64,000 bases of DNA from Amycolatopsis pithecellobii (GCF_009707865.1 NZ_WMBA01000002.1:62001-126000), one strand, 5' to 3'; numbered from the stretch's first letter, positions 34,997-46,061 are shown. The notes: generated by a model not told the origin, from the letters alone. Program-made: numbers and translations.

Positions 34997-35941
34997 GTGG
35001 GCCGACTGATCCGGCGCCGGCTGCTGCTATCCGTGCCACTCGTGCTCGTGGTGTCGATACTGACGTTCGTCCTGCAGTCCCTGACGCCGGGCGATGCGGC
35101 ACGCACGATTCTCGGCACGGACTTCGACCCGGCGCAGTACGCCATGCTCCGGCAGAAGCTCGGGCTCGACGAGCCGCTCTGGGAACGCTACTGGAACTGG
35201 CTACAACAACTGTTCCACGGTTCGCTCGGTGACTCTCTGTTCAGCGGTCAAGCGGTGACCGAGGCGCTCAACGAACGGCTAGGCGTGACGCTGTCATTGA
35301 TAGTGGCGACAGTCCTGCTCGCCGGGATGACGGGAATCGGGCTTGGCGTGCTGAGCGCGACCCGGCGGAACGGTTTGCTGGCCCGCACCGTCGACGTGCT
35401 TTCCCTGGTCGGTGAGGCGCTACCCAGCTTCTGGGTCGGACTCCTGCTGATCGCCGGGTTCGCCGTGCTGTGGCAGATCTTCCCGGCCACCGGCTACATC
35501 GCTCCGGCGGATTCGATCGGGGGGTGGGCGTGGAGTCTGGTGTTACCCGTGGTGACGCTGTCCCTCGGTGCGGTCGCGGTGATCGCCAAACAGACCCGCG
35601 ACTCGATGATGGACATACTGGACCGAGAGTTCGTCTCGGCCTTGCGAGCGAGGGGAATCGCCGAATCGTCGATCGTATTCCGGCACGCCCTGCGGGCTGC
35701 TGCGATCCCCGTCGTCACGGTGCTCGGACTGCTGTTCGTCCATCTGCTCAGCGGCACCGTGCTCGTGGAGACCGTTTTCGGGTTGCCCGGACTCGGCGGT
35801 CTCGCCGTGCAGGCGACCACGCAGCATGACATGCCCATGATCCAGGGCGCCGCCGTTTACTTCACGCTCATCGTGGTCGTGGTCAACCTCCTGATCGACA
35901 TCACCTACGGCTGGCTCAACCCGAAAGCGAGGACGTCATGA
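34997..35941 (+). CDS. ABC importer permease, DppB-like
   Basis: This 314-aa membrane permease has six predicted helices. IRRRLLLSVPLVLVVSILTF opens the protein and LTPGDAARTILG follows, as in DppB/OppB. The EAA-loop region (ALRARGIAESSIVFRHALR) that contacts the ATPase is present near residues 213-232. The GTG at 34997 has AAAGGAGG five nt upstream. The 4-bp overlap with the next gene (ATGA at 35938) couples it to the permease-ATPase fusion. Confidence 0.92.
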   Translation: MGRLIRRRLLLSVPLVLVVSILTFVLQSLTPGDAARTILGTDFDPAQYAMLRQKLGLDEPLWERYWNWLQQLFHGSLGDSLFSGQAVTEALNERLGVTLSLIVATVLLAGMTGIGLGVLSATRRNGLLARTVDVLSLVGEALPSFWVGLLLIAGFAVLWQIFPATGYIAPADSIGGWAWSLVLPVVTLSLGAVAVIAKQTRDSMMDILDREFVSALRARGIAESSIVFRHALRAAAIPVVTVLGLLFVHLLSGTVLVETVFGLPGLGGLAVQATTQHDMPMIQGAAVYFTLIVVVVNLLIDITYGWLNPKARTS

Positions 35942-37860
35942 CCGTGGCGCTGCTCCCAGTCGCCACCGCGCCTACGGCGCGGCGGGACAACACCTGGCTT
36001 CGGGTGCTCCGCCGCCCACTGGGCGCTGTTTCATTGGTGTTTCTGGCCTTGCTCGTGCTCGCTGTGGCGGCGGCTCCGCTGATCGCCCCGTACGGCCCGC
36101 TCACCCAGGACTTGCAGGCGACGTTCGCGGGCCCGTCCGCACAGCATCTGCTCGGCACCGACAACTTGGGCCGTGACATTCTGAGCAGGCTGCTGCACGG
36201 CGGTCAGGTGTCGCTGCTGGGCGTCGCCTATGCGGTCGCCGTTCTGCTGATCGGCGGTGTCCCGACCGGGCTCGTCGCCGGCTACCACCGAGGTCGCATC
36301 GACGCCGTCGTCGTTCGCGTGACCGACGTGGTGCTGGCGATCCCGGTGATCATCACGCTGCTCGTCGTGCTCGCGACCTTCGGACAGAACGAAGTCGCGG
36401 CAATGATCACCTTTGGGTTGCTGGGAACCCCCGGAATGATCCGAGTGGTACGGGCCGCCACGATCGCCATCCGCGCCGACCTGTACTTGACGGCAGCCCG
36501 CGTCGCGGGACTGTCGACGACACAGATCATCCGCCGGCACGTCCTTCCGCGGGTGGCCGGCCCGATCATCGTTCGCGCGTTTCTCTTCGCAGGCGCGGCG
36601 CTGCTCACCGAATCGGGGCTGGCGTTTCTCGGTCTTGGTGTGCAGGAACCGGAACCCAGCTGGGGTGGCATGGTCGCCTCCGCATCGATCTACATCAACC
36701 AGCACCCCAGCCTCCTGATCCCGGCGGGCGTCACGATTGCGTTGACAGTGCTCGCTTTTGGACTCGTGGGTGACGCCGTCCGAGACGCCATAGGCGGACG
36801 GCACCTCAGGTATGCCGGCTCGGCACGTCCGGCGCCGCATCCGGTGGACAGCGGCACAGACGAGGAAACGCCATCGGCCCTCCTGTCGGTGCGAGGGCTG
36901 TCCGTCGGATTTCCCGGTGAAACCGGCTTCACAACGGTGGTCAACGACGTGAGCTTCGAGGTACGCGCCGGAGAGACCGTGGGACTGGTTGGCGAGTCAG
37001 GGTGTGGCAAGAGCGTGACCGCACGGGCGGTGTTGGGTCTGCTCGCGTCCGGCGGTGCTGTGACGACGGGCCGGTGCTGGTTCGACGGCGAGGACTTGAG
37101 GATCACCGGGCGGAACCGGTGCGCCGACATTCGTGGCTCCCAGGTCGGCCTCATCTCTCAGGAGCCCTCCGCCAGCCTGGACCCGAACCTCACCGTCGGA
37201 CGGCAACTGGCCGAGATCGTGCGCCGCCATCGCACAGTCAGTCGCAGCCAGGCCCGGGTCGAGGCGCTCGACCTGCTGCAGAAGGTGCAGATGCCCGAGC
37301 CCGTCGCCGTCGCGGGCCGGTACCCGCATGAATTGTCGGGCGGCATGGCGCAGCGTGTGTGCATCGCGGCTGCGCTCGCGGGACGCCCACGGCTTCTGAT
37401 CGCGGACGAGCCCACGACCGCGCTGGATGTCACTGTGCAGGCCGAGATCCTCGATCTCCTTCGGCACTTGCAGGAGACCACCGGCATGGCGATCCTGCTC
37501 GTCACACACGACTGGGGTGTGGTGGCCGACCTGTGTCACCGCGCCGTCGTGATGTATGCGGGGCAGGTCGTCGAGTCCACCGAGGTGGAGCCGATGTTCC
37601 GGAGACCGCTGCACCCGTACACCGACGGACTGCTGAAATCCAACCCGCATCGCGTGGTGGTCGGCGAACGACTCCCGGCGATCGCGGGCACCGTTCCACC
37701 ACCGCACGAATGGCCTCGAGGCTGCCACTTCCACCCGCGGTGTCCGCTCGCCGGGCCGGACTGCATGGAGACCGCCGTGCCGATCTTCGAGCCGACCCCG
37801 GGACGGCTGACCCGGTGCCTGCACCATGACCGCCTCGCCGTGGGAGCCCGACATGCCTGA
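35938..37860 (+). CDS. ABC importer permease-ATPase fusion (DppC-DppD)
   Basis: This 640-aa protein joins two parts normally made separately. Residues 1 to about 300 are a DppC-like permease with LLGTDNLGRDILSRLLHGG and an EAA loop in AARVAGLSTTQIIRRHVLPR. Residues from about 315 are a DppD-like ATPase with Walker A GESGCGKS, signature LSGGMAQRV, Walker B LLIADEPTTALD and a C-terminal oligopeptide-type HFHPRCPLAGPDC cysteine region. Such fusions occur in actinobacterial Opp-like systems. It overlaps its neighbours by 4 and 8 bp. Confidence 0.92.
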   Translation: MTVALLPVATAPTARRDNTWLRVLRRPLGAVSLVFLALLVLAVAAAPLIAPYGPLTQDLQATFAGPSAQHLLGTDNLGRDILSRLLHGGQVSLLGVAYAVAVLLIGGVPTGLVAGYHRGRIDAVVVRVTDVVLAIPVIITLLVVLATFGQNEVAAMITFGLLGTPGMIRVVRAATIAIRADLYLTAARVAGLSTTQIIRRHVLPRVAGPIIVRAFLFAGAALLTESGLAFLGLGVQEPEPSWGGMVASASIYINQHPSLLIPAGVTIALTVLAFGLVGDAVRDAIGGRHLRYAGSARPAPHPVDSGTDEETPSALLSVRGLSVGFPGETGFTTVVNDVSFEVRAGETVGLVGESGCGKSVTARAVLGLLASGGAVTTGRCWFDGEDLRITGRNRCADIRGSQVGLISQEPSASLDPNLTVGRQLAEIVRRHRTVSRSQARVEALDLLQKVQMPEPVAVAGRYPHELSGGMAQRVCIAAALAGRPRLLIADEPTTALDVTVQAEILDLLRHLQETTGMAILLVTHDWGVVADLCHRAVVMYAGQVVESTEVEPMFRRPLHPYTDGLLKSNPHRVVVGERLPAIAGTVPPPHEWPRGCHFHPRCPLAGPDCMETAVPIFEPTPGRLTRCLHHDRLAVGARHA

Positions 37861-38860
37861 ACCACTGCTGGAAATCGACCAAGTGTCAGTTGAGTACCAC
37901 CGGGGACGCCGTACCCCACCGTTGCGAGCTGTGGACAACGTGACCCTCAGTGTCGCACCGGGGGAGACGCTGGCGATCGTCGGCGAGTCCGGATCGGGCA
38001 AATCCACGCTGGGCAACGCCGTGCTCGGACTCGCCCCGGTGCTCGGGGGCGCAATCCGCTTCCGCGGCAGAGACATCACGCACGCCGACCACCGGGAACG
38101 GCGGGCATTGAGCCGGCACATCCAAGTTGTGTTCCAAGACCCCTACGGTTCACTGAACCCCGTGCGGACCATCGGGCAGACCTTGGCTGAGCCATTTCTC
38201 GTCCATCGGAACCTCGATTCCGCCGCCGCCCGTGCGGAAGTGACCGCGATGTTGCGGCGGGTTGGCCTGCCCGCCGACGCCGCCGACCGTTACCCGGCGA
38301 AGTTTTCCGGAGGACAGCGCCAGCGGATCGCGATCGCCCGAGCACTCATGCTGTCTCCGCAACTCATCATCTGTGACGAAGCGGTCAGCGCGTTGGATCT
38401 GTCCGTCCAGGCACAGATCCTCAATTTGCTTTCCGACCTGCAACGGGAGTTTGGACTGAGCTATCTGTTCATTTCCCACGATCTCGATGTCGTCCGGCAC
38501 ATCTCCCACCGGGTCGCGGTCTTGCTACACGGGCGTCTCGTCGAGCAGGGCCCCACGGCGGTCGTGACCACCGATCCGACGCACCCCTACACCCAGGCGC
38601 TGTTGGCGGCCGTCCCCGTGCCCGATCCACAGGAACAGCTCCGCCGCCGAACGCGACGGAACTTGGAAAAGCGGCCGCGGCCAGGGGAGTCGAGCGGGCG
38701 GTCAGGTGGGTGCCCTTTTTCCGGTCGATGCATGCACACGATGGAGATCTGCATCACCGAGACGCCACCGCCATCGAATGTTTCGTCGGGCGGCATGGTG
38801 GCCTGTCACCTGCATGCCGGGCACGTCTTACTCGAAACTCCCACCCAGCAGGCGGTCTGA
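37853..38860 (+). CDS. ABC importer ATPase, DppF-like
   Basis: This 335-aa ATPase has Walker A GESGSGKS, Q-loop VFQDPYGSLNP, signature FSGGQRQRIAIARAL, Walker B LIICDEAVSALD and switch His in YLFISHDLDVV. The oligopeptide-transporter C-terminal extension carries CPFSGRCMHTMEIC. The ATG at 37853 is preferred because GGGAG lies 6 nt upstream and the start overlaps the previous stop by 8 bp; an ATG at 37826 is possible. With the fusion's ATPase half it forms the two-ATPase motor of the importer. Confidence 0.93.
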   Translation: MPEPLLEIDQVSVEYHRGRRTPPLRAVDNVTLSVAPGETLAIVGESGSGKSTLGNAVLGLAPVLGGAIRFRGRDITHADHRERRALSRHIQVVFQDPYGSLNPVRTIGQTLAEPFLVHRNLDSAAARAEVTAMLRRVGLPADAADRYPAKFSGGQRQRIAIARALMLSPQLIICDEAVSALDLSVQAQILNLLSDLQREFGLSYLFISHDLDVVRHISHRVAVLLHGRLVEQGPTAVVTTDPTHPYTQALLAAVPVPDPQEQLRRRTRRNLEKRPRPGESSGRSGGCPFSGRCMHTMEICITETPPPSNVSSGGMVACHLHAGHVLLETPTQQAV

Positions 38861-39744
38861 TGGGCGGCACAGCGATGCTCTTCGTGCCCGCTGCGGAAGA
38901 GCGGAAAATCAGGAAGATCCCCCACTTGCCCGGCGATTCGGTGATCCTGGACCTCGAGGATTCCGTCGCCAGGTCGGCCAAGGAATCCGCCCGTCACGCC
39001 GCCGCGAGCGTGCTGGAACGGCCCACCGACGGGAAGTCGATCTGGGTCCGGGTGAACCCCGTGGGCAGCGAGGAACTCGACGAGGACCTGTCGGCGGTTG
39101 TTCGGCCAGGGTTGGCTGGACTGACCCTACCCAAGGTGGAGTCGGCGAGGGACCTGCACATCGTCGATTACCTGGTGGGCAGGAAGGAGCGAAAACTGAA
39201 CCTGCAGCCGGGTTCGGTGCCGCTGATGGCCACGATCGAAACGGTGGCCGGGCTGCGAAACCTGGAAATGATCGTGACAGCGACGCCACGCTTGCGGCTG
39301 CTGTGCTTCGGTGCGGGCGACTTCAGCCTTGATGCGGGCGTCGAGTGGGCCGGTGACGATCCCGAAGCGCCGCCGTCGGAGACTCTGACCTACGCTCGGG
39401 CACAGATAGTTCTGTGGTCTCGTTCGGCCCACCTCTATGCGCCACACGACGGCGCCTATCCGCGTCACGGTGACCACGAGGGCCTGCGCACCGAAGCTGA
39501 ACATGCCCGTCGCATGGGATTCGGTGGCAAGCACGCGATACACCCGGACCAGGTCGCCCAGATCGGACGCATCTTCGGGCGGCCATCGAAGTCCGAACTG
39601 GACAAGGCGCAACGGACGGTCGAAGCCTTCGACCGGGCTGAGGCGGCTGGCCAGGCGGCCATCACAGTGGATGGAAAGCTGGTCGACTACCCGATCGCGG
39701 CGCGCGCCCGTCAACTGCTTGCGGCACACGACGTGGCGACTTGA
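38860..39744 (+). CDS. HpcH/HpaI aldolase / citrate-lyase beta-like protein (second of two)
   Basis: This 294-aa CitE-like TIM-barrel protein is clearly a distant paralogue of the one at 25251. It has LDLEDSVARSAKESAR, VRVNPVGSEELDEDL, LPKVES, the metal Glu in MATIETVAG and the Asp in FGAGDFSLDAG. Start and stop codons of neighbours share bases (TGATG at 38858-38862), so it is the last gene of the GntR-controlled operon. With the class III CoA-transferase in the same operon, cleavage of a 3-hydroxyacyl-CoA such as malyl- or citramalyl-CoA is plausible. Confidence 0.88.
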   Translation: MGGTAMLFVPAAEERKIRKIPHLPGDSVILDLEDSVARSAKESARHAAASVLERPTDGKSIWVRVNPVGSEELDEDLSAVVRPGLAGLTLPKVESARDLHIVDYLVGRKERKLNLQPGSVPLMATIETVAGLRNLEMIVTATPRLRLLCFGAGDFSLDAGVEWAGDDPEAPPSETLTYARAQIVLWSRSAHLYAPHDGAYPRHGDHEGLRTEAEHARRMGFGGKHAIHPDQVAQIGRIFGRPSKSELDKAQRTVEAFDRAEAAGQAAITVDGKLVDYPIAARARQLLAAHDVAT

Positions 39745-39964
39745 CAGTACACACCCCGCAAGGCGGGAGGTCCAGACCGTCGTCGCCGCTCAGTGGTGAG
39801 CTATTCGGACAACGTTTAGAGGCGGGCGGCCAATTTTAGACCCTGGGCGGTTTTGCAGCGGCTGATGAGTTCGTGCCAGCCGCCGCTCGTCGGCCATGCG
39901 CCGCATCACGACGAGATGTCCGAGTTTCAGGTTCACCCGAATGTCGTATTCGCGTGCAGCGCGA

Positions 39965-39997
39965 GCCGCCGGGCGGGATTTTGCCCCGCCCGGCGGC
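39965..39997 (-). terminator. Strong hairpin after gltD
   Basis: A perfect 13-bp stem (GCCGCCGGGCGGG at 39965-39977, its complement at 39985-39997) with a 7-nt loop lies 22 bp after the gltD stop on the minus strand. There is no long T run, as is common for actinobacterial terminators. The rest of 39745-40018 shows no convincing gene. Confidence 0.65.
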
Positions 39998-40018
39998 TAC
40001 TCCGTCCAGCGTGACCCG

Positions 40019-41473
40019 TTAACCGAGCGGGCGGTCCGTCGGCGCGATGGGCGCAGGCAGCAAATCGCGGTCCGGTACCAGGAAACGGTCCACCGCGGCC
40101 GCCGCGGAGCGGCCTTCCGCAATGGCCCACACGATCAGCGACTGCCCGCGGCCCATGTCGCCCGCGACGAACACGTTGTCCAGGCTCGTGCGGAAAGCCT
40201 TGTCCCGCGCGACATTTCCCCGTGCGTCCAGCTCGACGCCGAGCGATTCGAGCAGACCTTCCCGCTGTGGCCCCACAAAACCCATTGCCAGCAATACCAG
40301 CTGCGCGGGCAATTCCCGGTCGGTGCCTTCGACGGGAACGAACTTGCCGCTCTCGTTGCGCACCTCCACCAGCCGCAGCGCCCGTAGGTTGCCGGAATCA
40401 CCCGCCAGGAATTCCTGCGTGTTCACCGAATACAGCCGCTCGCCGCCCTCTTCGTGCGCCGACGAGACGCGGTAGATCATCGGGTACGTCGGCCACGGGT
40501 GTGCGTCCGAACGCGCCCGCGGTGGCTGCGGCATGATTTCCAGCTGGGTCACCGAAGCGGCGCCCTGCCGGTGCGCGGTGCCGACGCAGTCGGCGCCGGT
40601 GTCCCCGCCTCCGATCACGACGACATCCTTGCCCTCGGCGGAAATCGGCGAGGACTCCAGGGCGCCGGCCGCCACGCGGTTGGCCGGGGGCAGGTACTCC
40701 ATCGCCTGGTACACCCCGGGAATCTCGCGGCCGGGGATCGGCAGGTCACGCCACGCCGTCGCGCCACCGGCGAGAACCACGGCGTCGTAGGAGGAACGCA
40801 GCTCCTCCGCCGTGACGTCCACCCCGACATCGACCCCCGTGCGGAATTCCGTGCCCTCCGCGCGCATCTGCTCGATGCGCTGGTCCAGCCGCCACTTCTC
40901 CATCTTGAACTCGGGGATCCCGTAGCGCAGCAGCCCGCCGATCGCGTCGGCCCGCTCGAACACGACCACGTCGTGCCCGGCGCGAGTCAGTTGCTGGGCG
41001 GCGGCGAGCCCGGACGGTCCCGAACCGACGACGGCCACCTTCTTGCCGGTGCGCGTCCGCGGCGGCTGCGGCGTGACCCAGCCCTCTTCCCACGCACGGT
41101 CCACAATGGATATCTCGACCCGTTTGATGGTCACCGGATCGTCGTTGATCCCGAGCACGCACGCGGTCTCACACGGCGCCGGGCACAGCGTGCCGGTGAA
41201 CTCCGGGAAGTTGTTCGTCGCGTGCAGCCGCTCGATCGCCTCCTGCCAGTCTTCCCGCCATACCAAGGTGTTCCACTCCGGGATCAGGTTCCCCAGTGGA
41301 CAACCCTGGTGACAGAAGGGAATACCGCAGTCCATACAACGACCGGCCTGCTTCTCCAGGCGGGAGGTCGCGAAGTCCTCGTACACCTCGCGCCAGTCCA
41401 TGATGCGGAGGTCGACCGGCCGGCTCTTCGGAGTCTCCCGCGCTGTCGTGAGAAACCCTTTGGGGTCAGCCAT
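40019..41473 (-). CDS. gltD: Glutamate synthase (NADPH) small subunit GltD
   Basis: This 484-aa flavoprotein passes electrons from NADPH to the large subunit. The N-terminal Fe-S cysteines are in [17 protein letters not shown] and [13 protein letters not shown]. The FAD-binding [17 protein letters not shown] and the NADPH-binding [17 protein letters not shown] are both intact, and a C-terminal [18 protein letters not shown] closes the FAD site. The ATG at 41473 overlaps the gltB stop by 8 bp, so the subunits are co-translated from the same message. Confidence 0.97.
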   Translation of the reverse strand: MADPKGFLTTARETPKSRPVDLRIMDWREVYEDFATSRLEKQAGRCMDCGIPFCHQGCPLGNLIPEWNTLVWREDWQEAIERLHATNNFPEFTGTLCPAPCETACVLGINDDPVTIKRVEISIVDRAWEEGWVTPQPPRTRTGKKVAVVGSGPSGLAAAQQLTRAGHDVVVFERADAIGGLLRYGIPEFKMEKWRLDQRIEQMRAEGTEFRTGVDVGVDVTAEELRSSYDAVVLAGGATAWRDLPIPGREIPGVYQAMEYLPPANRVAAGALESSPISAEGKDVVVIGGGDTGADCVGTAHRQGAASVTQLEIMPQPPRARSDAHPWPTYPMIYRVSSAHEEGGERLYSVNTQEFLAGDSGNLRALRLVEVRNESGKFVPVEGTDRELPAQLVLLAMGFVGPQREGLLESLGVELDARGNVARDKAFRTSLDNVFVAGDMGRGQSLIVWAIAEGRSAAAAVDRFLVPDRDLLPAPIAPTDRPLG

Positions 41474-44400
41474 GTGCGGCCTCCATGATCGCCTCGTTCA
41501 CGTCGCGGCCGTCCCGTTCAGCGGCGGCCTGCGCGTGCAGTACTCGTTTGTAATCCCTCGGCATGACCTTGCCGAACCGTTCCACCGCGACATCCCAGTC
41601 GGCCAGCAGCGCATGTGCCACGGCCGATTCGGTTTCCGAGTAGTGCCGCTCGACCGCGTCACGCAGGAACTCGGTGTCCTCGTCGTCCAGCGGATCCAGG
41701 TCGACCATCTCGCGGTTCACTCGCAGTGCGGGCAGATCCAGCACGTACGCGACGCCACCGGACATCCCGGCCGCGAAGTTCCGCCCGATCTGGCCGAGGA
41801 CGACCACCCGGCCGCCGGTCATGTACTCGCAGCCATGATCGCCGACGCCCTCAACCACCGCGAGCGCGCCCGAGTTCCGCACGCAGAACCGCTCGCCGAC
41901 CTTGCCACGCAAGAAGATCTCACCACCGGTGGCGCCGTAGCCGATCACGTTGCCCGCGATGACGTGCTCCTCCGCGACGAAATGTGCCTCGCGTGGCGGC
42001 CGGATGATCACCCGTCCGCCGGACAGACCCTTTGCCACGTAGTCGTTTCCGTCACCGATGAGCCGCAAGGTGATGCCCCGGGGCAGGAACGCGCCGAACG
42101 ACTGACCCGCCGTACCGGTGAAGGTCACGTCGATCGTGTTGTCGGGCAACCCTTCGCCGCCCCAGCGTTTCGTCAGCTCCGAACCGAGCATCGTGCCGAC
42201 GGTCCGGTTCACGTTGCGTACCGGCAGGTCCAGCTTCACCCGGTCACCGGCCGAAAGCGCGCCTTCGGCCAGCTGGATCAACGTGTTGTCGAGCGCCTTG
42301 TCCAGCCCGTGGTCCTGCGCGACCACCTGGTGCCGGGCGGCGCGCGGCGGCAGCTCGGGCACGTGGAAGATCGGCGTCAGGTCCAGACCGGCCGCCTTCC
42401 AGTGCTCGACCGCCCGCCGCTTGTCCAGCAGCTCGGCGTGCCCGACGGCCTCCTCGATCGACCGGAAACCCAGCTGCGCCAGGTACTCCCGGACCTCCTG
42501 TGCGATGAACTCGAAGAAGTTCACCACGTATTCGGCCTTGCCACTGAACTTTTCGCGCAGCTTCGGGTTTTGCGTCGCGACGCCGACCGGGCACGTGTCG
42601 AGGTGGCACACCCGCATCATGATGCAACCGGACACCACCAGCGGCGCGGTCGCGAAGCCGAACTCCTCGGCACCGAGCAGAGCCGCGATCACGACGTCCC
42701 GGCCGGTCTTGAGCTGACCGTCGGTCTGGACCACGATGCGATCGCGCAACCTGTTGGCGAGCAACGTCTGCTGCGTCTCGGCAAGGCCGAGCTCCCACGG
42801 CCCGCCGGCGTGCTTGATCGACGACAGCGGCGAAGCGCCGGTTCCGCCGTCGTGCCCGGAGATGAGCACGACATCGGCGTGTGCCTTCGAGACTCCAGCA
42901 GCCACCGTCCCCACACCGACCTCGGAAACCAGCTTCACGTGGATCCGGGCCGCCGGGTTGGCGTTCTTGAGATCGTGGATCAGCTGGGCAAGGTCCTCAA
43001 TGGAATAGATGTCGTGGTGCGGTGGCGGGGAAATGAGCCCGACGCCCGGTGTGGAGTGCCGGGTCTTCGCGATCCACGGGTACACCTTCGCACCCGGCAG
43101 CTGCCCGCCTTCACCCGGCTTCGCGCCCTGCGCCATCTTGATCTGGATGTCGTCGGCGTTGACGAGGTATTCGCTCGTCACCCCGAACCGTCCACTTGCG
43201 ACCTGCTTGACCGCCGACCGCCGCCCGAGGTCGTACAGCCGTTCCGGGTCTTCGCCGCCCTCGCCGGTGTTCGACTTGCCGCCCAGCTGGTTCATCGCGA
43301 TCGCCAGGGTTTGGTGCATCTCCTGGGAAATCGAGCCGTAGGAGATCGCGCCGGTGGCGAACCGCTTGACGATTTCGGAGACCGGTTCGACCTCGTCAAC
43401 AGGCACAGCTTGGCGCTCGTCTGTTTTGAAGTCGAACAGGCCGCGCAGTGTCATCAGCTTCTCGGCCTGGTCGTTGACCGCCTGCGTGTATTCCTTGAAG
43501 ATCTCGTACTTCCCGCTGCGGGTGGAGTGCTGCAACTTGAACACGGTGTGCGGGTTGAACAGGTGCGGCTCACCTTCGCGACGCCACTGGTAGTCGGCGC
43601 CGGTCTCCAATTCGCGGTGTGACGCGTGCATGCCGTCCCGCGGGAAAGCGCGCTTGTGCCGCTGCGAAACCTCCTCCGCGAGCGTGTCGAACCCGACCCC
43701 GCCCAGCCGTGAGGTGGTGCCCGCGAAACAGGTGTCGATGACTTCGGCGCCGAGCCCGATCGCCTCGAAGATCTGCGCGCCGGTATAGGAGGCCACTGTG
43801 GACACTCCCATCTTCGACATCGTCTTGCGTACGCCCTTGCCGAGCGCCTTGATGAGGTTCCGGGTGGCCTGCTGCGGCGTGACACCGGGGATCTTGCCCT
43901 GGTGCGCTAGTTCCTCGACGGTGGCCATCGCGAGGTAGGGGTTGACCGCCGCCACGCCGTAGCCGACGAGCAGCGCGATGTGGTGCACCTCGCGGGCGTC
44001 CCCGGCTTCGACGACGAGACCGACCTGGGTGCGGGTCTTCTGCCGCACCAGATGGTGGTGCACGGCACCGGTGAGCAGCAGCGACGGGATCGCCGCGTGC
44101 CGTTCGTCGACACCGCGGTCGGACAGCACGATCAGCCGGGCACCGTCCTCGATGGCCTCGGACACCTCGGCGCAGATCTCGTTGAGCCGCGCGACAAGCG
44201 CCTCGCCGCCACCGTCCACTTCGTACCGTCCGAGCACGGTGACGGCCTGGAACTCCGGCAGATCGCCGTCATCGTTGATGTGCACGAGCTTGGCCAGCTC
44301 GTCGTTGTCCAGCACGGGAAACGGCAGCACGATCTTGCGGCAGTGCTCCGGGCCCGCGTCCAGCAGGTTGGGTTCGGCGCCCAGCTGCGTGCCGAGCGAG

Positions 44401-45995
44401 GTCACCAGCTCCTCGCGGATCGCGTCCAGCGGTGGGTTCGTCACCTGCGCGAACAGCTGCGTGAAGTAGTCGAAGATCTGCCGTGGCCGGCTCGACAACG
44501 GCGCGAGCGGGGAGTCGTTGCCCATCGAGCCGGTCGGCTCGGCCCCGGTGCGGGCCATCGGTTCGAGCAGGGTTTCCAGTTCCTCTTCGGTGTAGCCGAA
44601 GGACTGCTGACGCCGGACCAGCGAGGCGTGGGTGGGTACCTCGCGTTCGCGCTCGGGAAGTTCCTCCAGGCGCACCAGTCCGCTGTCGATCCACTCGGCG
44701 TACGGGTGCTGCGCGGCCAGCTCGCCCTTGATCTCCTCGTCGTCGATGATCCGGCCTTCCGCGGTGTCCACCAGGAACATCCGGCCGGGCTCGAGCCGCC
44801 CCTTGCGCACGATGGTCGCCGGATCCAGTTCGAGCACCCCGACCTCGCTGGCGAGCACCACGAGACCGTCCTCGGTGACCCAGTACCGGGCGGGCCGCAA
44901 GCCGTTGCGGTCGAGCACGGCGCCGATCTGCGTGCCGTCGGTGAACGACACCAGCGCGGGCCCGTCCCACGGTTCCATCAGCGTGGAGTGGAACTCGTAG
45001 AACGCCCGGCGCGCCGCGTCCATCTCGTCATGGTTTTCCCACGCTTCCGGGATCATCATCAGCACCGCGTGCGGCAGGCTCCGGCCGCCGAGGTGCAGCA
45101 TCTCCAGCACCTCGTCGAACGTCGCGGAGTCGCTCGCGTCGCGGGTGATGACGGGGAAGATCCGCTTGAGGTCACCGGGAATCAGGTCGGTGGCGAGCAT
45201 GGACTCGCGCGCGTCCATCCAGTTCCGGTTGCCCCGCAAGGTGTTGATCTCACCGTTGTGCGCCACGTACCGGTACGGGTGGGCCAGCGGCCACGACGGG
45301 AAGGTGTTGGTGGAGAAGCGGGAGTGCACCAGCCCGATCGCACTCACCACGCGCTCGTCGGTCAGGTCGGGGTAGAACAGTTCGACCTGACCCTCCGTGA
45401 GCATTCCTTTGTAGACGATCGTCCGTGACGACAGGCTGGGGAAGTACACACCCTCCGGTGCCAGCACGTGCTCGGCGCGTTTGCGCACGCAGAACGCCAT
45501 CCGCTCCAGCGCGAGCCCGGTCACACCCTCCTCGCGGGCGGCCAGGAAGAGCTGAGCGAAATGGGGCATGACGCTTTTCGCGGTCGGCCCGACGTGTTCG
45601 GGATCGATGGGCAGCTCACGCCAGCCCAGCACGGACATGCCCTCTTCCGCGGCGATGCCTTCGATCGCGCTCATCGCGCGCCCGCGCTGCAGGCTGTCTG
45701 CCGGTAGAAATGCCGTCCCCACGGCGTATCCGCCGGGTTCGGGCAGCGCGAAATCGACGACCTCGCGGAAGAACGCGTCCGGAACCTGGATGAGAAGGCC
45801 CGCCCCGTCTCCGGTGTCCGGTTCGGCTCCTCTTGCGCCACGATGTTCGAGATTGCGCAGTGCGACAAGGGCTTGCCGCACGATCCCGTGATCTCGCCGT
45901 CCGGCGAGATCGGCGACGAAGGCGACGCCGCAGGCGTCGTGTTCATAGTGCGCGTCGTACAGACCTTCCGGCCTGGTCGAACTGTGGCGGGTCAC
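41466..45995 (-). CDS. gltB: Glutamate synthase large subunit GltB
   Basis: About 1509 aa. The N-terminal class II glutaminase domain starts at the catalytic Cys of [12 protein letters not shown]; with the GTG at 45995 this is Cys22, leaving a 21-residue propeptide to be removed. AAGGAGG lies 9 nt before that GTG, which decides it over a longer frame starting at 46034. The FMN synthase barrel carries the 3Fe-4S cysteines in [14 protein letters not shown] (about residue 1130), and the C-terminal beta-helix GXXGXXXG repeats are present ([25 protein letters not shown]). It makes two glutamates from glutamine and 2-oxoglutarate. Confidence 0.97.
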   Translation of the reverse strand: MTRHSSTRPEGLYDAHYEHDACGVAFVADLAGRRDHGIVRQALVALRNLEHRGARGAEPDTGDGAGLLIQVPDAFFREVVDFALPEPGGYAVGTAFLPADSLQRGRAMSAIEGIAAEEGMSVLGWRELPIDPEHVGPTAKSVMPHFAQLFLAAREEGVTGLALERMAFCVRKRAEHVLAPEGVYFPSLSSRTIVYKGMLTEGQVELFYPDLTDERVVSAIGLVHSRFSTNTFPSWPLAHPYRYVAHNGEINTLRGNRNWMDARESMLATDLIPGDLKRIFPVITRDASDSATFDEVLEMLHLGGRSLPHAVLMMIPEAWENHDEMDAARRAFYEFHSTLMEPWDGPALVSFTDGTQIGAVLDRNGLRPARYWVTEDGLVVLASEVGVLELDPATIVRKGRLEPGRMFLVDTAEGRIIDDEEIKGELAAQHPYAEWIDSGLVRLEELPEREREVPTHASLVRRQQSFGYTEEELETLLEPMARTGAEPTGSMGNDSPLAPLSSRPRQIFDYFTQLFAQVTNPPLDAIREELVTSLGTQLGAEPNLLDAGPEHCRKIVLPFPVLDNDELAKLVHINDDGDLPEFQAVTVLGRYEVDGGGEALVARLNEICAEVSEAIEDGARLIVLSDRGVDERHAAIPSLLLTGAVHHHLVRQKTRTQVGLVVEAGDAREVHHIALLVGYGVAAVNPYLAMATVEELAHQGKIPGVTPQQATRNLIKALGKGVRKTMSKMGVSTVASYTGAQIFEAIGLGAEVIDTCFAGTTSRLGGVGFDTLAEEVSQRHKRAFPRDGMHASHRELETGADYQWRREGEPHLFNPHTVFKLQHSTRSGKYEIFKEYTQAVNDQAEKLMTLRGLFDFKTDERQAVPVDEVEPVSEIVKRFATGAISYGSISQEMHQTLAIAMNQLGGKSNTGEGGEDPERLYDLGRRSAVKQVASGRFGVTSEYLVNADDIQIKMAQGAKPGEGGQLPGAKVYPWIAKTRHSTPGVGLISPPPHHDIYSIEDLAQLIHDLKNANPAARIHVKLVSEVGVGTVAAGVSKAHADVVLISGHDGGTGASPLSSIKHAGGPWELGLAETQQTLLANRLRDRIVVQTDGQLKTGRDVVIAALLGAEEFGFATAPLVVSGCIMMRVCHLDTCPVGVATQNPKLREKFSGKAEYVVNFFEFIAQEVREYLAQLGFRSIEEAVGHAELLDKRRAVEHWKAAGLDLTPIFHVPELPPRAARHQVVAQDHGLDKALDNTLIQLAEGALSAGDRVKLDLPVRNVNRTVGTMLGSELTKRWGGEGLPDNTIDVTFTGTAGQSFGAFLPRGITLRLIGDGNDYVAKGLSGGRVIIRPPREAHFVAEEHVIAGNVIGYGATGGEIFLRGKVGERFCVRNSGALAVVEGVGDHGCEYMTGGRVVVLGQIGRNFAAGMSGGVAYVLDLPALRVNREMVDLDPLDDEDTEFLRDAVERHYSETESAVAHALLADWDVAVERFGKVMPRDYKRVLHAQAAAERDGRDVNEAIMEAAHG

Positions 45996-46044
45996 GGCTG
46001 GCCGCCTCCTTGGGCGTCGGCGGCACGAGTTCACCCGAATGATC

Positions 46045-46061
46045 CAGGTCTGGCAGACCTG
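46045..46061 (-). promoter_or_regulatory. Inverted repeat in the gltB upstream region
   Basis: CAGGTCT-GGC-AGACCTG is a perfect inverted repeat with 7-bp arms, lying 50 bp before the gltB GTG. It may be an operator or a leader hairpin. A GTTAAC palindrome follows directly. No regulator can be named from the sequence. Confidence 0.45.

Noticed and set aside
39745-39960. Transposase remnant between the CitE-like gene and gltD
   Set aside because: Short translated stretches look vaguely IS-like, but no family block could be named.
43980-45428. 482-codon plus-strand frame opposite gltB
   Set aside because: It is antisense to a clearly recognised gene, rich in Arg/His/Gly, and has no domain; a shadow of GC-rich codons.
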